Positions 8,910 to 17,485 of a stretch of 64,000 nucleotides of DNA are shown in pieces. The position numbers and the translations under genes were made by a program. Below the pieces are notes generated by a model. The model worked only from the letters and a program-made list of their open reading frames with translations. It did not search any database and was not told the origin of the DNA. How positions within the stretch are numbered: position 1 is the stretch's first letter; every line of letters begins with the position of its first letter. The stretch is from Glycomyces niveus (lineage in GTDB: Bacteria; Actinomycetota; Actinomycetes; Mycobacteriales; Micromonosporaceae): the NCBI RefSeq assembly GCF_017592475.1, contig NZ_JAGFNP010000001.1, positions 423,546 through 487,545 of the forward strand, in the 5' to 3' direction.

Positions 8910-8977
8910 GAGCACCCGCATACAGCCGCCCGCCACCGGACTTCCGATGGTGGGCGTCTGTACGTAAGATCAGCCCG

Positions 8978-9457
8978 ATGTGGTGGTTGGCTGTGCTCGT
9001 GACGATCGTGGCCGTCGTCGGCGCGTACGCGACGTGGACGGTCACCCGCGTCGAACGCCTGCACCGCCGCGCCCGCGCCGCCGAAGGCGCCCTCCTCGCC
9101 AAACTCGACGACCGCGCCGAGACCGTCCTCAAATTCGTCGGCAACCCCGGCTTCGAAGAGGTCGTCGCCCTCGCCCTCTCCGTCGTCGCCGTCCCCGCCG
9201 ACACCCAGCGCCAGCGCGAACTGCGAGAGTACGCCGAGAACGACCTCACCCGCGCCCTCCGCGAACTCGCCGACGACCCCCTCTGGTCCGACGACCTCGA
9301 CGCCGCCAACCGCCGCGTCGCCCTCGCCCGCCAGATCCACACCGACTTCGTGCGCGACGCCGTCGCCTCCCGCTCCCTCCCCATGTCCGTCGTCCTCCGC
9401 CTCCACCACCGCCTGCCCCGTCCCGCGTACTGGGACATCGAGGACCCCGTGCACTGA
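8978..9457 (+). CDS. Membrane-anchored hypothetical protein
   Basis: 159 residues: one N-terminal transmembrane helix (about residues 2-23), then a basic, coiled-coil-prone stretch (RVERLHRRARAAEGALLAKL) and a charged helical cytosolic part. The layout vaguely recalls LemA-type proteins or the N-terminal part of the protein that follows pimA in mycobacteria, but I do not recognise a family. TAAGAT (8965-8970) is exactly 7 bases before the ATG, so the transcript is probably leaderless. It lies between the PIM genes and pdxS. Confidence 0.75.
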   Translation: MWWLAVLVTIVAVVGAYATWTVTRVERLHRRARAAEGALLAKLDDRAETVLKFVGNPGFEEVVALALSVVAVPADTQRQRELREYAENDLTRALRELADDPLWSDDLDAANRRVALARQIHTDFVRDAVASRSLPMSVVLRLHHRLPRPAYWDIEDPVH

Positions 9458-9510
9458 TCGGCCCCGATCGCCCCGTTTGTATCAAGGGGCTTGTGAGGCG
9501 GGTCGCGGCG

Positions 9511-9516
9511 TAGAAT
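9511..9516 (+). promoter_or_regulatory. Possible -10 element upstream of pdxS
   Basis: TAGAAT lies 80 bases before the pdxS GTG. No good -35 is seen at 16-18 bp (best is GGCTTG). The implied leader of about 70 bases shows no known riboswitch fold. Confidence 0.35.
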
Positions 9517-9595
9517 CGGCCAGGTCAGACCCCTCTTGGCGCCAGCCAACGACATGCCCTGCAGTTGACGACTACCTCAGATGGAGCCGGGAACC

Positions 9596-10501
9596 GTGTC
9601 AGAGACCCAGAAGACCGAGGCCCAGATCGGGACCGCCCGCGTCAAGCGCGGCATGGCCGACATGCTGAAAGGCGGCGTCATCATGGACGTCGTCACGCCC
9701 GATCAGGCCAAGATCGCCGAAGACGCCGGCGCCGTCGCGGTCATGGCGCTCGAGCGCGTCCCCGCCGACATCCGCCGCGAAGGCGGCGTCTCGCGCATGT
9801 CCGACCCCGACATGATCGACGGCATCATCGAGGCCGTCTCGATCCCCGTCATGGCCAAGGCCCGCATCGGCCACTTCACCGAAGCCGCCGTCCTCGAGTC
9901 CCTCGGCGTCGACTACGTGGACGAGTCCGAGGTCCTCACCCCCGCCGACGAGGCCAACCACATCGACAAGTGGCAGTACAACGTGCCGTTCGTCTGCGGC
10001 GCGACCAACCTCGGCGAGGCCCTGCGCCGCATCGCCGAAGGCGCGGCCATGATCCGCTCCAAGGGCGAGGCCGGCACCGGCAACGTCGTCGAGGCCACCC
10101 GCCACATGCGCCAGATCCGCCAGGACATCGGCAAGCTCACCACCCTCGACTCCACCGAGCTCTACGCCGCCGCCAAGGAACTCCGCGCCCCCTACGAGCT
10201 CGTCGCCGAGGTCGCCCAGCTCGGCAAACTCCCCGTCGTGCTCTTCACCGCCGGCGGCATCGCCACTCCCGCCGACGCGGCCATGATGATGCAGCTCGGC
10301 GCCGAAGGCGTCTTCGTCGGCTCCGGCATCTTCAAGTCCGGCGACCCGGCCAAGCGCGCCGCCGCCATCGTCAAGGCCACCGCCTTCTACGACGACCCGA
10401 AGGTCATCGCCGAGGTCTCCCGCGGCCTGGGCGAGGCCATGGTCGGCATCAACGTCGACACCCTCCCCGAGGAGCAGAAGCTCGCCAAGCGCGGCTGGTA
10501 G
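9596..10501 (+). CDS. pdxS: Pyridoxal 5'-phosphate synthase, synthase subunit
   Basis: 301 residues from GTG 9596, preceded at the right distance by GGAG; an in-frame ATG at 9581 is the alternative. PdxS is a TIM-barrel enzyme that makes PLP from ribose 5-phosphate, glyceraldehyde 3-phosphate and ammonia supplied by PdxT. Hallmarks are intact: [13 protein letters not shown], the active-site lysine of [10 protein letters not shown], and the phosphate-binding [11 protein letters not shown] loop. pdxT lies 2 kb downstream, separated by four unrelated small genes, as in other actinobacteria where they are close but not adjacent. Confidence 0.97.
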   Translation: MSETQKTEAQIGTARVKRGMADMLKGGVIMDVVTPDQAKIAEDAGAVAVMALERVPADIRREGGVSRMSDPDMIDGIIEAVSIPVMAKARIGHFTEAAVLESLGVDYVDESEVLTPADEANHIDKWQYNVPFVCGATNLGEALRRIAEGAAMIRSKGEAGTGNVVEATRHMRQIRQDIGKLTTLDSTELYAAAKELRAPYELVAEVAQLGKLPVVLFTAGGIATPADAAMMMQLGAEGVFVGSGIFKSGDPAKRAAAIVKATAFYDDPKVIAEVSRGLGEAMVGINVDTLPEEQKLAKRGW

Positions 10502-10505
10502 CACT

Positions 10506-10551
10506 GCAATGGAAAGGGCCGGGGCGGCGACGCCCCGGCCCTTTCCATTGC
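10506..10551. terminator. Bidirectional terminator after pdxS
   Basis: A perfect 20-bp stem (10506-10525 with 10532-10551) with a 6-base loop lies between pdxS and the convergent inhibitor gene, 4 bases from both ends. The stem carries GGAAAGGG and its mirror CCCTTTCC. Confidence 0.88.
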
Positions 10552-10554
10552 GTC

Positions 10555-10989
10555 CTAAGGCTTTCCGAGCTCGAAGACCGACCCGCCCGTGGCGTTCACG
10601 CCGACGCAGTAGTTCGAGTACTCCCGCTCGAACACCACGAAGTCGCCGTCCCAGACCCCGACCGCCCGGAGCACCACCGGGTCGTGCTCCTTGGTGCACA
10701 ACGCGTCCGCGGCAGGCTCGAGCGCATCGAAGTCGCCCTCGGCCATCGTCAGCTGCGCGCAGGCGTCGACGCCCTTGCTGTGCCCGGCCCCGCTGGGGCA
10801 CGCCAGCAGCGCGCCGTTGGTGAGACCCCGGCGTTCGACCTCAAGGAACAGGAGCCCCGAGGCGCTGCCGCCGATGCCAGGATCGACCGGGACGGGCTGG
10901 TCCTGCGGGAACGAGGTCGCCTGGGCCGGAGCGGCACTCGCGGCGACGATGGCGGCGGCCGCGAGGGCGCCGACGACGAGCTGCTTCAT
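10555..10989 (-). CDS. Secreted subtilisin-inhibitor-like (SSI family) protease inhibitor
   Basis: 144 residues with a clear signal peptide (residues 1-24, cleavage after AQA). The mature part aligns with Streptomyces subtilisin inhibitors: LTNGALLACPSGAGH, the paired cysteines 64/77 and 98/128, the reactive loop CTKEHDPVVL (SSI has CPMVYDPVLL), YSNYC, and the C-terminal GGSVFE. The P1 position corresponds to Lys100, which in this family favours trypsin-like proteases. It acts outside the cell, probably to restrain secreted proteases. TAGGAT lies 6 bases before the ATG (11001-10996), so the mRNA is probably leaderless. Confidence 0.92.
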   Translation of the reverse strand: MKQLVVGALAAAAIVAASAAPAQATSFPQDQPVPVDPGIGGSASGLLFLEVERRGLTNGALLACPSGAGHSKGVDACAQLTMAEGDFDALEPAADALCTKEHDPVVLRAVGVWDGDFVVFEREYSNYCVGVNATGGSVFELGKP

Positions 10990-11050
10990 GCGCCGATCCT
11001 AAGGACCCGAAGGCGTCCGATCCCGCTTTGACACGCTTTAGGCTGGGGCC

Positions 11051-11344
11051 ATGAACGAAAGCGACCTCGATCAGCTCCCCACCGCCGACCTCCAGCACCG
11101 CGCGTTCGCGCTGGCGCGCGAGCGCCGTGACTGGCGGTTCTTCATCGACCTGTTCCGGCACACCCCGACCGCGCTCGACTCCGAGGACCTCGACCCCGAC
11201 GTGGCCGAGATCGGGGTGGCGATCGACGACCTGCTCGGCATGTGGCGCGAGGCCACCCAGGGGGACTGGGGCTCGGCCGAACCGCTCGCGCGGGCGGCCT
11301 TCATCGACTACATCCAGCGGCACGGCGGCGCGCCGGCGTCCTAG
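11051..11344 (+). CDS. Small conserved actinobacterial hypothetical protein
   Basis: 97 residues, no membrane segment, acidic and helical, with the stretch HRAFALARERRDWRFFIDLF and a conserved-looking ARAAFIDYIQRH end. Similar short proteins of unknown role occur widely in actinobacteria; I recall no assigned function. TAGGCT is exactly 6 bases before the ATG at 11051 (leaderless type). The stop TAG is interlocked with the stop of the facing gene in CTAG (11341-11344). Confidence 0.75.
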   Translation: MNESDLDQLPTADLQHRAFALARERRDWRFFIDLFRHTPTALDSEDLDPDVAEIGVAIDDLLGMWREATQGDWGSAEPLARAAFIDYIQRHGGAPAS

Positions 11345-11898
11345 TCTTCGGCGCGCTTGGCGGACTTGCTGAGCCAGTACCTGATGTCGCTGGCGAAGAG
11401 CCACCACAGGGACAGCACGGAGGCGAACACCCACGGCGCGACGACGAGTCCGACCCCGATCGACATGAGCATGCCGATGACGAACAGGATCGCGGTGGCG
11501 GCCACGGCCGACCAGCGGACCGCCTTGAGGCGGGACTTGAACCGGATCGCGCACAGGGCGGCCACGATCGAGGCGATGATCGTGACGCCGGCGATCGTCA
11601 GGTAGACGGCCAGGAAGCTGCTGCTCTGGTAGTAGTCGAAGTCGCCCTGGGCGGTGCCGGTGGGCCCGAGGAAGTCGGGGTCCCGGTAGTTCTCCTCGAT
11701 GTCCGCGAGGCTCACGGAGCGGGCGCTGAGGGTGGTCACGGCCACCAGGTTGCCCGCGAGCACACCGGAGACCACCTGCACCCACATCGCGATCTGCAGC
11801 CGCAGGAGCTTCTTGCGGGGCATCTCGTCCTCGCCGTCGGCGTCCTTGTCGGGCGGGACGGGGCCCTTGTCGCGGCCGAAGTTCGGTTGCGGAAGCAT
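11341..11898 (-). CDS. Four-helix membrane protein, unknown function
   Basis: 185 residues: a charged cytosolic N-terminus (about 30 residues, rich in D/E/K), then four hydrophobic helices separated by an extracellular loop containing NYRDPDF. ATG at 11898 follows AAAGG. It ends in CTAG shared with the facing small gene. It is followed by no hairpin and preceded, 51 bp away on the same strand, by another membrane gene, suggesting co-transcription. No family recognised. Confidence 0.7.
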   Translation of the reverse strand: MLPQPNFGRDKGPVPPDKDADGEDEMPRKKLLRLQIAMWVQVVSGVLAGNLVAVTTLSARSVSLADIEENYRDPDFLGPTGTAQGDFDYYQSSSFLAVYLTIAGVTIIASIVAALCAIRFKSRLKAVRWSAVAATAILFVIGMLMSIGVGLVVAPWVFASVLSLWWLFASDIRYWLSKSAKRAED

Positions 11899-11949
11899 TA
11901 TGTGGCCTTTCAGCGGTGGCTGGCTGGGGCGCCCGTCGGGCGCCGCCCG

Positions 11950-12360
11950 CTAGTGGTTGAACCAGCGGCGGGCGAAGCGCTCGGTAAGCGTTCCCAAGAT
12001 CGTAATCGGCACGATGGCGAGGCCGATGCAGAGCGCCCAGTAGAGGCCGCCGGTGAACAGCAGCCAGCCGAGGCCGACGAGCGCGGCGGCCTGGACGAGC
12101 AGGATGAGCACCCACAGGACCCGCCACTGGAAGCGCAGGAGGGCGATGGCGAGCACCAGGAACAGCGCGAGCCCGCCGAGGCCGACGGCGGCGCGGTAGA
12201 CGTCGTGCACGGCGGCCGGGGGCACGAAGTCCTTGGCCTGGTGGTGCAGGAGCACGATGAGGCCGCCCGCGACCAGGGCGATCGCCGCTTCAATCCACAT
12301 GGTGTTGCGTCCGGCCCGGACGGCGCGGGGCATCGGGTTGCGCTTCGAGGTCTTGGCCAT
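11950..12360 (-). CDS. Small membrane protein, unknown function
   Basis: 136 residues from the ATG at 12360 (GGGAG upstream; an ATG at 12396 would add 12 residues). The N-terminus is basic (MAKTSKRNPMPRAVRAGRN), then come four hydrophobic helices and a short basic tail. It is probably in one unit with the next membrane gene, 51 bp downstream. No family recognised. Confidence 0.65.
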   Translation of the reverse strand: MAKTSKRNPMPRAVRAGRNTMWIEAAIALVAGGLIVLLHHQAKDFVPPAAVHDVYRAAVGLGGLALFLVLAIALLRFQWRVLWVLILLVQAAALVGLGWLLFTGGLYWALCIGLAIVPITILGTLTERFARRWFNH

Positions 12361-12542
12361 CTTGTTCTTACTCCCGGGCATGAAGGGGTGCGTCACGTTC
12401 GATCGCAGACTTTAACGGATCGTCGCCTCTCGGCCGAGTTCAGCCCGGATTCGGTCACAGCCCCGATCGGGCAGGTAGGCACGGGGGCGAACCCGAATTA
12501 CGCTTGTCGCGCCCGATGATCCGCGACTTTTGGAGTTCTTTG

Positions 12543-13196
12543 ATGACCGTTGTGCCCACGATCGGCGTGCTCGCCCTGCAAGGCGACGTGGTCGACCACA
12601 TGCGCGCGCTCGAGGCCGCGGGCGCCCGGGCCGTGCCGGTGCGCCGCGAGTCGGAGCTCGACGCCGTCGAGGGCCTGGTGATCCCCGGCGGGGAATCGAC
12701 CACGATGAGCAAGCTGCTGCAGATCTTCGACCTGTTCGAGCCGGTGCGGAAGCGGCTCGACGCCGGGCTGCCGGTGTTCGGGTCGTGCGCGGGCATGATC
12801 ATGCTCGCCGACGAGGTGCTCGACGGCCGCGCCGACCAGCGCTCGTTCGGCGCCATCCCGATGACGGTGCGCCGCAACGCCTTCGGCCGCCAAGTGGACT
12901 CGTTCGAGACCGAGATCGGCATCGACGGCATTGAGGGCGAGCCGTTCCGCGCGGTGTTCATCCGCGCCCCTTGGGTGGAGCGGGTCGGCGCGGGCGTCCA
13001 GGTCCTGGCGAGGGTTCCGGCAGGGGCCGCCGACAGCGGCGCAGGGGCGGGGGAGGAGCAGGGCGGTAGGATCGTCGCCGTACGTGCGGGCGCTTGCCTG
13101 GCCACCTCCTTCCACCCGGAGGTGACCCCTGACGCGCGGGTGCACGAGTACTTCGTGGGAATGGTCCGAGGCGCAGACGCCGGACCGGTCGAGTAA
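12543..13196 (+). CDS. pdxT: Pyridoxal 5'-phosphate synthase, glutaminase subunit
   Basis: 217 residues from ATG 12543 with GGAG 8 bases upstream; the frame stays open further upstream but that part is not conserved. It is a class-I glutamine amidotransferase that frees ammonia from glutamine and channels it to PdxS. The catalytic triad is visible: Cys in FGSCAGMI (about 82) and His/Glu in ATSFHPEV (about 196-198); GGESTTMS forms the oxyanion region. A Gly/Ala/Glu-rich insertion (about residues 161-178) is unusual and probably a surface loop. yebC follows after 20 bp and is likely co-transcribed. Confidence 0.95.
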   Translation: MTVVPTIGVLALQGDVVDHMRALEAAGARAVPVRRESELDAVEGLVIPGGESTTMSKLLQIFDLFEPVRKRLDAGLPVFGSCAGMIMLADEVLDGRADQRSFGAIPMTVRRNAFGRQVDSFETEIGIDGIEGEPFRAVFIRAPWVERVGAGVQVLARVPAGAADSGAGAGEEQGGRIVAVRAGACLATSFHPEVTPDARVHEYFVGMVRGADAGPVE

Positions 13197-13216
13197 GAGG
13201 AACGAGGAACGCCGGT

Positions 13217-13978
13217 ATGAGTGGCCACTCCAAGTGGGCGACGACCAAGCACAAGAAGGCCGCGATCGACGCCAAGCGGGGCAAGATCTTCGCGAAGCTC
13301 ATCAAGAACATCGAGGTCGCGGCGCGCACCGGCGGTCCCGACCCGACGGGCAACCCGACGCTCTTCGACGCGATCCAGAAGGCCAAGAAGAGCTCGGTCC
13401 CCAATGACAACATCGACCGCGCGGTCAAGCGCGGCGGCGGCCTCGACGGCGGCGGCGTCGACTACGAGACCCTGATGTACGAAGGCTACGCGCCGGGCGG
13501 CGTGGCGGTGCTCATCGAGTGCCTGACCGACAACCGCAACCGCGCCGCGGCCGAGGTCCGCGTGGCGCTGACGCGCAACGGCGGCTCGCTCGGCGAGGCC
13601 GGCTCGGTCGGGTACATGTTCTCCCGCAAGGGCACGGTCATCGTGTCCCCCAACGAGAAGCTGACCGAGGACGACATTCTCATGGCGGTCCTCGACGCCG
13701 GAGCCGAAGAGGTCAACGACCTCGGCGAGGGCGGCTTCGAGGTGCTGTGCGAGCCGACCGACCTCGTCGCGGTCCGCACCGCCCTGCAGGACGCGGGGAT
13801 CGACTACGACTCCGCCGAGGCGGGCTTCGTGGCCTCCACGAACATCGAGGTCGACGCAGAGGGCGCCCGCAAGGTGATCCGCGTGGTCGACGCCCTGGAG
13901 GACTCGGACGAGGTCCAGAACGTGTGGACCAACGCCGACATCTCAGACGAGGTGCTGGCGCAGCTCGACGCCGAATAG
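13217..13978 (+). CDS. yebC: YebC/PmpR-family protein
   Basis: 253 residues, normal length. The start [19 protein letters not shown] and the glycine-rich [14 protein letters not shown] motif define the family. YebC-type proteins act as transcription regulators or, as shown recently for some members, help ribosomes through proline stretches. Its place between pdxT and ruvC is conserved in actinobacteria. AACGAGGAACG upstream of the ATG serves as the ribosome site. Confidence 0.95.
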   Translation: MSGHSKWATTKHKKAAIDAKRGKIFAKLIKNIEVAARTGGPDPTGNPTLFDAIQKAKKSSVPNDNIDRAVKRGGGLDGGGVDYETLMYEGYAPGGVAVLIECLTDNRNRAAAEVRVALTRNGGSLGEAGSVGYMFSRKGTVIVSPNEKLTEDDILMAVLDAGAEEVNDLGEGGFEVLCEPTDLVAVRTALQDAGIDYDSAEAGFVASTNIEVDAEGARKVIRVVDALEDSDEVQNVWTNADISDEVLAQLDAE

Positions 13979-13989
13979 ACATCACCGCA

Positions 13990-14026
13990 CGAAAGGCCCG
14001 GAACGCCGCGCGTTCCGGGCCTTTCG
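13990..14026. terminator. Hairpin terminator after yebC
   Basis: A perfect 17-bp stem (13990-14006 with 14010-14026) closes a CGC loop. It begins CGAAAGG and ends CCTTTCG. It ends the pdxT-yebC unit. Confidence 0.88.
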
Positions 14027-14082
14027 CCTGATCAATGGGGTTTAGGCCACGTCCGGGCGGGCACCTCCGGACCGTGGGAGAC

Positions 14083-14730
14083 GTGAGGTTCGCCGACAGG
14101 CGGGACGCCGGCAGGGCGCTGGCGCTCCGGCTCGTCGACGACTACTACGGCCGCGACGACCTGCTGGTGCTCGGGCTTCCGCGCGGCGGGGTGCCCGTGG
14201 CCTACGAGGTCGCGGCGGCCCTCGAAGCGCCCCTGGACGTGTTCACGGTCCGCAAGATCGGCGTGCCCGGCCGCGAGGAGCTGGCGATGGGCGCGGTCGC
14301 CTCCGGCGGTGCGGTGGTGATGAACTACGAGGTCGCGGACATGATCGACATCGCGCCGCGGGACTTCGACGAGGCCGCCGAGCGCGCGCTCGCCGAGCTC
14401 GCGCGCCGCGAGGAGGTCTACACGAAGGGCCGTCCGCCGCTGCGGCCCGAAGGCAAGACGGTGATGCTGGTCGACGACGGCTTGGCCACCGGGTCCACGA
14501 TGCGCGCGGCCGTGCGGGCCGTCTCGGAGCTGGGCCCCGAACGCGTGGTCGTCGCGGTGCCGTGCGCGCCGAGCTCGGCCTGCCGGGAGCTGGCTGCGAT
14601 GGTCGACGACCTGGTGTGCGTGTCGAGCCCGGCCTGGTTCCAGGCGGTGGGGCAGTGCTACCAGCGGTTCGACCAGACCAGCGACGAAGAGGTGGGCGAG
14701 CTCCTGGCGGCGGCCGCGGACCGCCCCTAG
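14083..14730 (+). CDS. Phosphoribosyltransferase-family protein
   Basis: 215 residues from GTG 14083 (V-RFADRRDAGRALA, where members of this family usually begin); GGGAG lies close upstream. The PRPP-binding motif is intact (VMLVDDGLATGSTM, about residues 127-140), and the N-terminal VLGLPRGGVPVAYEVA loop is typical of the broad group represented by Rv0571c. The substrate is not known. In many genomes this domain is joined to, or next to, a dienelactone-hydrolase-like domain; here such a hydrolase faces it, sharing stop codons in CTAG (14727-14730). Confidence 0.85.
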   Translation: MRFADRRDAGRALALRLVDDYYGRDDLLVLGLPRGGVPVAYEVAAALEAPLDVFTVRKIGVPGREELAMGAVASGGAVVMNYEVADMIDIAPRDFDEAAERALAELARREEVYTKGRPPLRPEGKTVMLVDDGLATGSTMRAAVRAVSELGPERVVVAVPCAPSSACRELAAMVDDLVCVSSPAWFQAVGQCYQRFDQTSDEEVGELLAAAADRP

Positions 14731-15347
14731 CGCAGGTGCTCGCTGAACCAGTCGGCCGCGAGGTCGGCGGCGGCCTCCAGCGTGCCGGGCTCCTCGAACA
14801 GGTGGCTCGCGCCCGGGACCACCGCCAGGCGGTTCGGACCGCCGAGCAGCGCCTGCGCCTCCCGGTTCAGGTCGAGCACGACCATGTCCGCGCCGCCCAC
14901 GACGAACAGGGTCGGCGCGGTCACCTCCGGCAGCCGCTCGCGGGCCAGGTCCGGCCTGCCACCGCGCGAGACCACGGCCGCGATCCCCGAATCCGGTTCG
15001 GCCGCGGCCCACAGTGCCGCCCCGGCCCCGGTGCTGGCGCCGAAGCAGCCGATCGGCAGGCCCGCGGCCTCGTCCCGCTCACGCAGCCAGCCGATCGCCC
15101 CCGCCAATCGCCCGGCGAGCAGCGGAATGTCGAAGACGTTCGCGCGGTCGGCTGCTTCGGCATCGGTGAGCAGGTCGAACAGCAGCGTGCCCAGGCCTGA
15201 TCCCCGCAGCCGTCCGGCTACGAACCGGTTGCGCGGGCTCAGGCGGCTCGACCCCGAGCCGTGCGCGAACACCACCACGCCGGTGGCGTCCGCGGGCACG
15301 TCCAGGTCGGCGGTGAGCCTGACCGGGCCGAGCGGGATGCTCGTCAT
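14727..15347 (-). CDS. Alpha/beta hydrolase (dienelactone-hydrolase-like)
   Basis: 206 residues. Hydrolase features: FAHGSGSSRLSPRNR oxyanion region (about 30-44), nucleophile elbow FGASTGAG (Ser about 105), acid in VVGGADMVV and catalytic His in PGASHLFEE. It matches the small hydrolase that often accompanies the Rv0571c-type phosphoribosyltransferase, and here lies head-on to such a gene. The substrate is unknown. The start is ATG at 15347; upstream TACCCC at 6 bases only partly fits the leaderless pattern. The last four bases are shared with the facing gene. Confidence 0.85.
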   Translation of the reverse strand: MTSIPLGPVRLTADLDVPADATGVVVFAHGSGSSRLSPRNRFVAGRLRGSGLGTLLFDLLTDAEAADRANVFDIPLLAGRLAGAIGWLRERDEAAGLPIGCFGASTGAGAALWAAAEPDSGIAAVVSRGGRPDLARERLPEVTAPTLFVVGGADMVVLDLNREAQALLGGPNRLAVVPGASHLFEEPGTLEAAADLAADWFSEHLR

Positions 15348-15390
15348 GCGCCCGGGGTACCCGCGCCGCCGCGGGGAAACGCGCGCGAAA

Positions 15391-15414
15391 GGCCCGGAGC
15401 GAACGCTCCGGGCC
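15391..15414 (-). terminator. Hairpin terminator after the Bcr/CflA gene
   Basis: An 11-bp GC stem (15391-15401 with 15404-15414) is flanked by partly pairing GCGCGAAA and CCTCGCGC. It lies between two same-strand genes, so it most likely ends the MFS transcript. Confidence 0.7.
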
Positions 15415-15430
15415 CCTCGCGCCTGCGCCG

Positions 15431-16675
15431 CTATGCGAGGGCGGGTTCCTTGCGGTACACCGCGATCGTCCACACCACCGCGGCCGCCGTGGCGACCGCG
15501 TACACGGCGATGCCGATCGTCATGTTCGCGAGGGTCACGCCGCCGATCGTGGCCAGCGCCGGCATCGCGCCGCCCGCGCCCATCTGGGTCGCGCCCATGA
15601 ACGCCGAGGCGGTGCCGGCGATCTGCGGCGGCTGAGAGGACATCGCGGCCGCGCCGGCGTTGGGGAAGACCACGCCGCAGCCGAACATCATGAGCACGAT
15701 CCCGGCCGGGACGGTCCACAGGTTCGCGGCGTCGGCGAACTGGACGCCGGCCATCCACGCGACGCCCGCGAGGGAGATCGCCATGCCGGCGACCATGCGC
15801 TGGTGCGAGGCGCTGCGGTCGATCATGAACATGTTGGCCTGGTTCCCGGCGAGCAGCGCGAGCGTGCCGACCGCGAACAGCAGCGAGAAGAAGCCCGCCG
15901 AGGCGCCGAGCTCCTGCTGCGAGATGAAGCTGAACGTCGAGACGTACGTGAACAGCATCGAGAAGTTCATGATGACCACGAGCGTGGGCGCGATGAAGCG
16001 GGCATCGCGCACGAGGGTGCCGAGGGACGCGGCGAACTCGCGCCCGCCCATCGCGCGGCGCTCCTGCGCCGGGAGGCTCTCGGGCAGGAACTTCCACACC
16101 AGGAACGTGGTCAGAACCGACAGGGCGGCCATGAACACGAACACGGTCTGCCAGGGGCCGAAGCGGATGAGCTGCGCGCCGACGACCGGTCCGAGCATCG
16201 GCGCGAGCATCGTGACGAACATCATCTTCGCGGTGAAACGGGTCATGTCGTCGCCCGCGAAGTGGTCGCGGATGACCGCGCGGGCGACCACGACCCCGGC
16301 CGCGCCGCTGAGACCCTGGATGAAGCGCATGGCGATGAGCAGGTCGGCGCTCTGGGCCACGGTGCACACCAGCGAGGTGACGGTGAAGACCATCATGCCG
16401 ATGAGCAGGGGCTTGCGCCGACCGATGCGGTCCGAGAGCGGGCCGATGAAGGCCTGCCCGAGGCCCATGCCGACCATCATCGACGTCAGCGTGAGCTGGA
16501 TGCGGCTTTCGGGGGTGCCGAGGGCGTCGGCCATCGCGGGGAAGGCCGGGAGGTAGAGGTCGATCGCGATCGGCGCGGTCGCCGACAGCGCGCCGAGCAC
16601 GAACACCATCGTGGCGATGAAGCGTCGCGAGTGTCCGGGCGCGGCGACCGGCGGTATGAAGGCAGCAGCAGACAC
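15431..16675 (-). CDS. Bcr/CflA-family drug exporter (MFS)
   Basis: About 414 residues, 12 transmembrane helices. The subfamily hallmarks are APIAIDLYLPAFP in helix 1, GPLSDRIGRRKPLL (MFS motif A) after helix 2, and the VVVARAVIRDHF stretch in helix 4. These exporters use the proton gradient to expel drugs such as bicyclomycin or chloramphenicol, or amino acids such as Cys. Start choice: GTG 16675 with GGGA at a workable distance; a TTG at 16687 would add four residues. A monocistronic unit ends at the hairpin just downstream. Confidence 0.93.
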   Translation of the reverse strand: MSAAAFIPPVAAPGHSRRFIATMVFVLGALSATAPIAIDLYLPAFPAMADALGTPESRIQLTLTSMMVGMGLGQAFIGPLSDRIGRRKPLLIGMMVFTVTSLVCTVAQSADLLIAMRFIQGLSGAAGVVVARAVIRDHFAGDDMTRFTAKMMFVTMLAPMLGPVVGAQLIRFGPWQTVFVFMAALSVLTTFLVWKFLPESLPAQERRAMGGREFAASLGTLVRDARFIAPTLVVIMNFSMLFTYVSTFSFISQQELGASAGFFSLLFAVGTLALLAGNQANMFMIDRSASHQRMVAGMAISLAGVAWMAGVQFADAANLWTVPAGIVLMMFGCGVVFPNAGAAAMSSQPPQIAGTASAFMGATQMGAGGAMPALATIGGVTLANMTIGIAVYAVATAAAVVWTIAVYRKEPALA

Positions 16676-16948
16676 AGTTGGTCCCAACAGGTTTCGCGGA
16701 GCGGAGAAGGACAGCGGGGCGCCGGACCCGCAGCCCGCGCTTCTCGCCGATGGGAGGCGGGCGCGACCGGTCCGGCCGTCTACAAGCCAAGCACGTTACT
16801 AGCCGAGCGGCAAGTGGTTTATGGGCTAGGCCACCGGTCCGATTTCCGACCGATGACAGTCAGCCCGCACCGGCCCCGCCGACGTGCTTCGGGCGGAACG
16901 TCAGTCCGGCCGGATAAGCTGACGCGAATCCAGCTGGAGGAGGAACGC

Positions 16949-17485
16949 GTGCGCGTCATGGGGATCGACCCGGGCCTGACCCGGTGCGGCGTCGGGATCG
17001 TCGACGGCCGCCCCGGCGCACCGGGCACCATGGTCGCCGTCGGCGTCGTGCGCACCGATCCCGAAGCGCCCCTTGCGGACCGGCTCCTCGCCCTCGACGA
17101 CGGGCTGCGCGCCTACCTCGAGGAGCACCAGCCTGAGGCCGTCGCCGTCGAACGCGTCTTCAGCCAGCACAATGTGGCCAGTGTCATCGGCACCGCCCAG
17201 GCCTCCGGCATCGCGCTCCTCGCCGGCGCCCGCCTCGGCCTGCCCACCGCCACCTACACACCGTCCGAAGTGAAGTCCGCCGTGTGCGGCAACGGCACCG
17301 CCGACAAGCGCCAGGTCACCTCCATGGTCACCCGCATCCTCCGCCTCAAGGAGGCGCCGAAGCCCGCCGATGCGGCCGACGCCCTCGCCATCGCCATCTG
17401 CCACCTGTGGCGAGGCGGCGTCAAAGCCCGGATCAGTGCTGCTCTCAAGGACAGTGCGGCCGTCAGCAAGGAGAGCGCCCGATGA
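16949..17485 (+). CDS. ruvC: Holliday junction resolvase RuvC
   Basis: 178 residues from GTG 16949, preceded by the strong site GGAGGAGG; the open frame reaches far upstream but is antisense to the exporter. The RNase-H-fold acidic residues are visible: Asp in MGIDPGLTRCG, Glu in VERVF, and the two Asp of PADAADALAIAICH. It cuts Holliday junctions brought by RuvAB during recombination repair. Its stop overlaps the ruvA start (ATGA), so translation is coupled. Confidence 0.96.
   Translation: MRVMGIDPGLTRCGVGIVDGRPGAPGTMVAVGVVRTDPEAPLADRLLALDDGLRAYLEEHQPEAVAVERVFSQHNVASVIGTAQASGIALLAGARLGLPTATYTPSEVKSAVCGNGTADKRQVTSMVTRILRLKEAPKPADAADALAIAICHLWRGGVKARISAALKDSAAVSKESAR

Noticed and set aside
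14727..16790. One 687-codon minus-strand protein joining the alpha/beta hydrolase to upstream sequence
   Set aside because: The part above 15347 is an out-of-frame reading of the Bcr/CflA exporter; the hydrolase has its own conserved start and a hairpin lies between.
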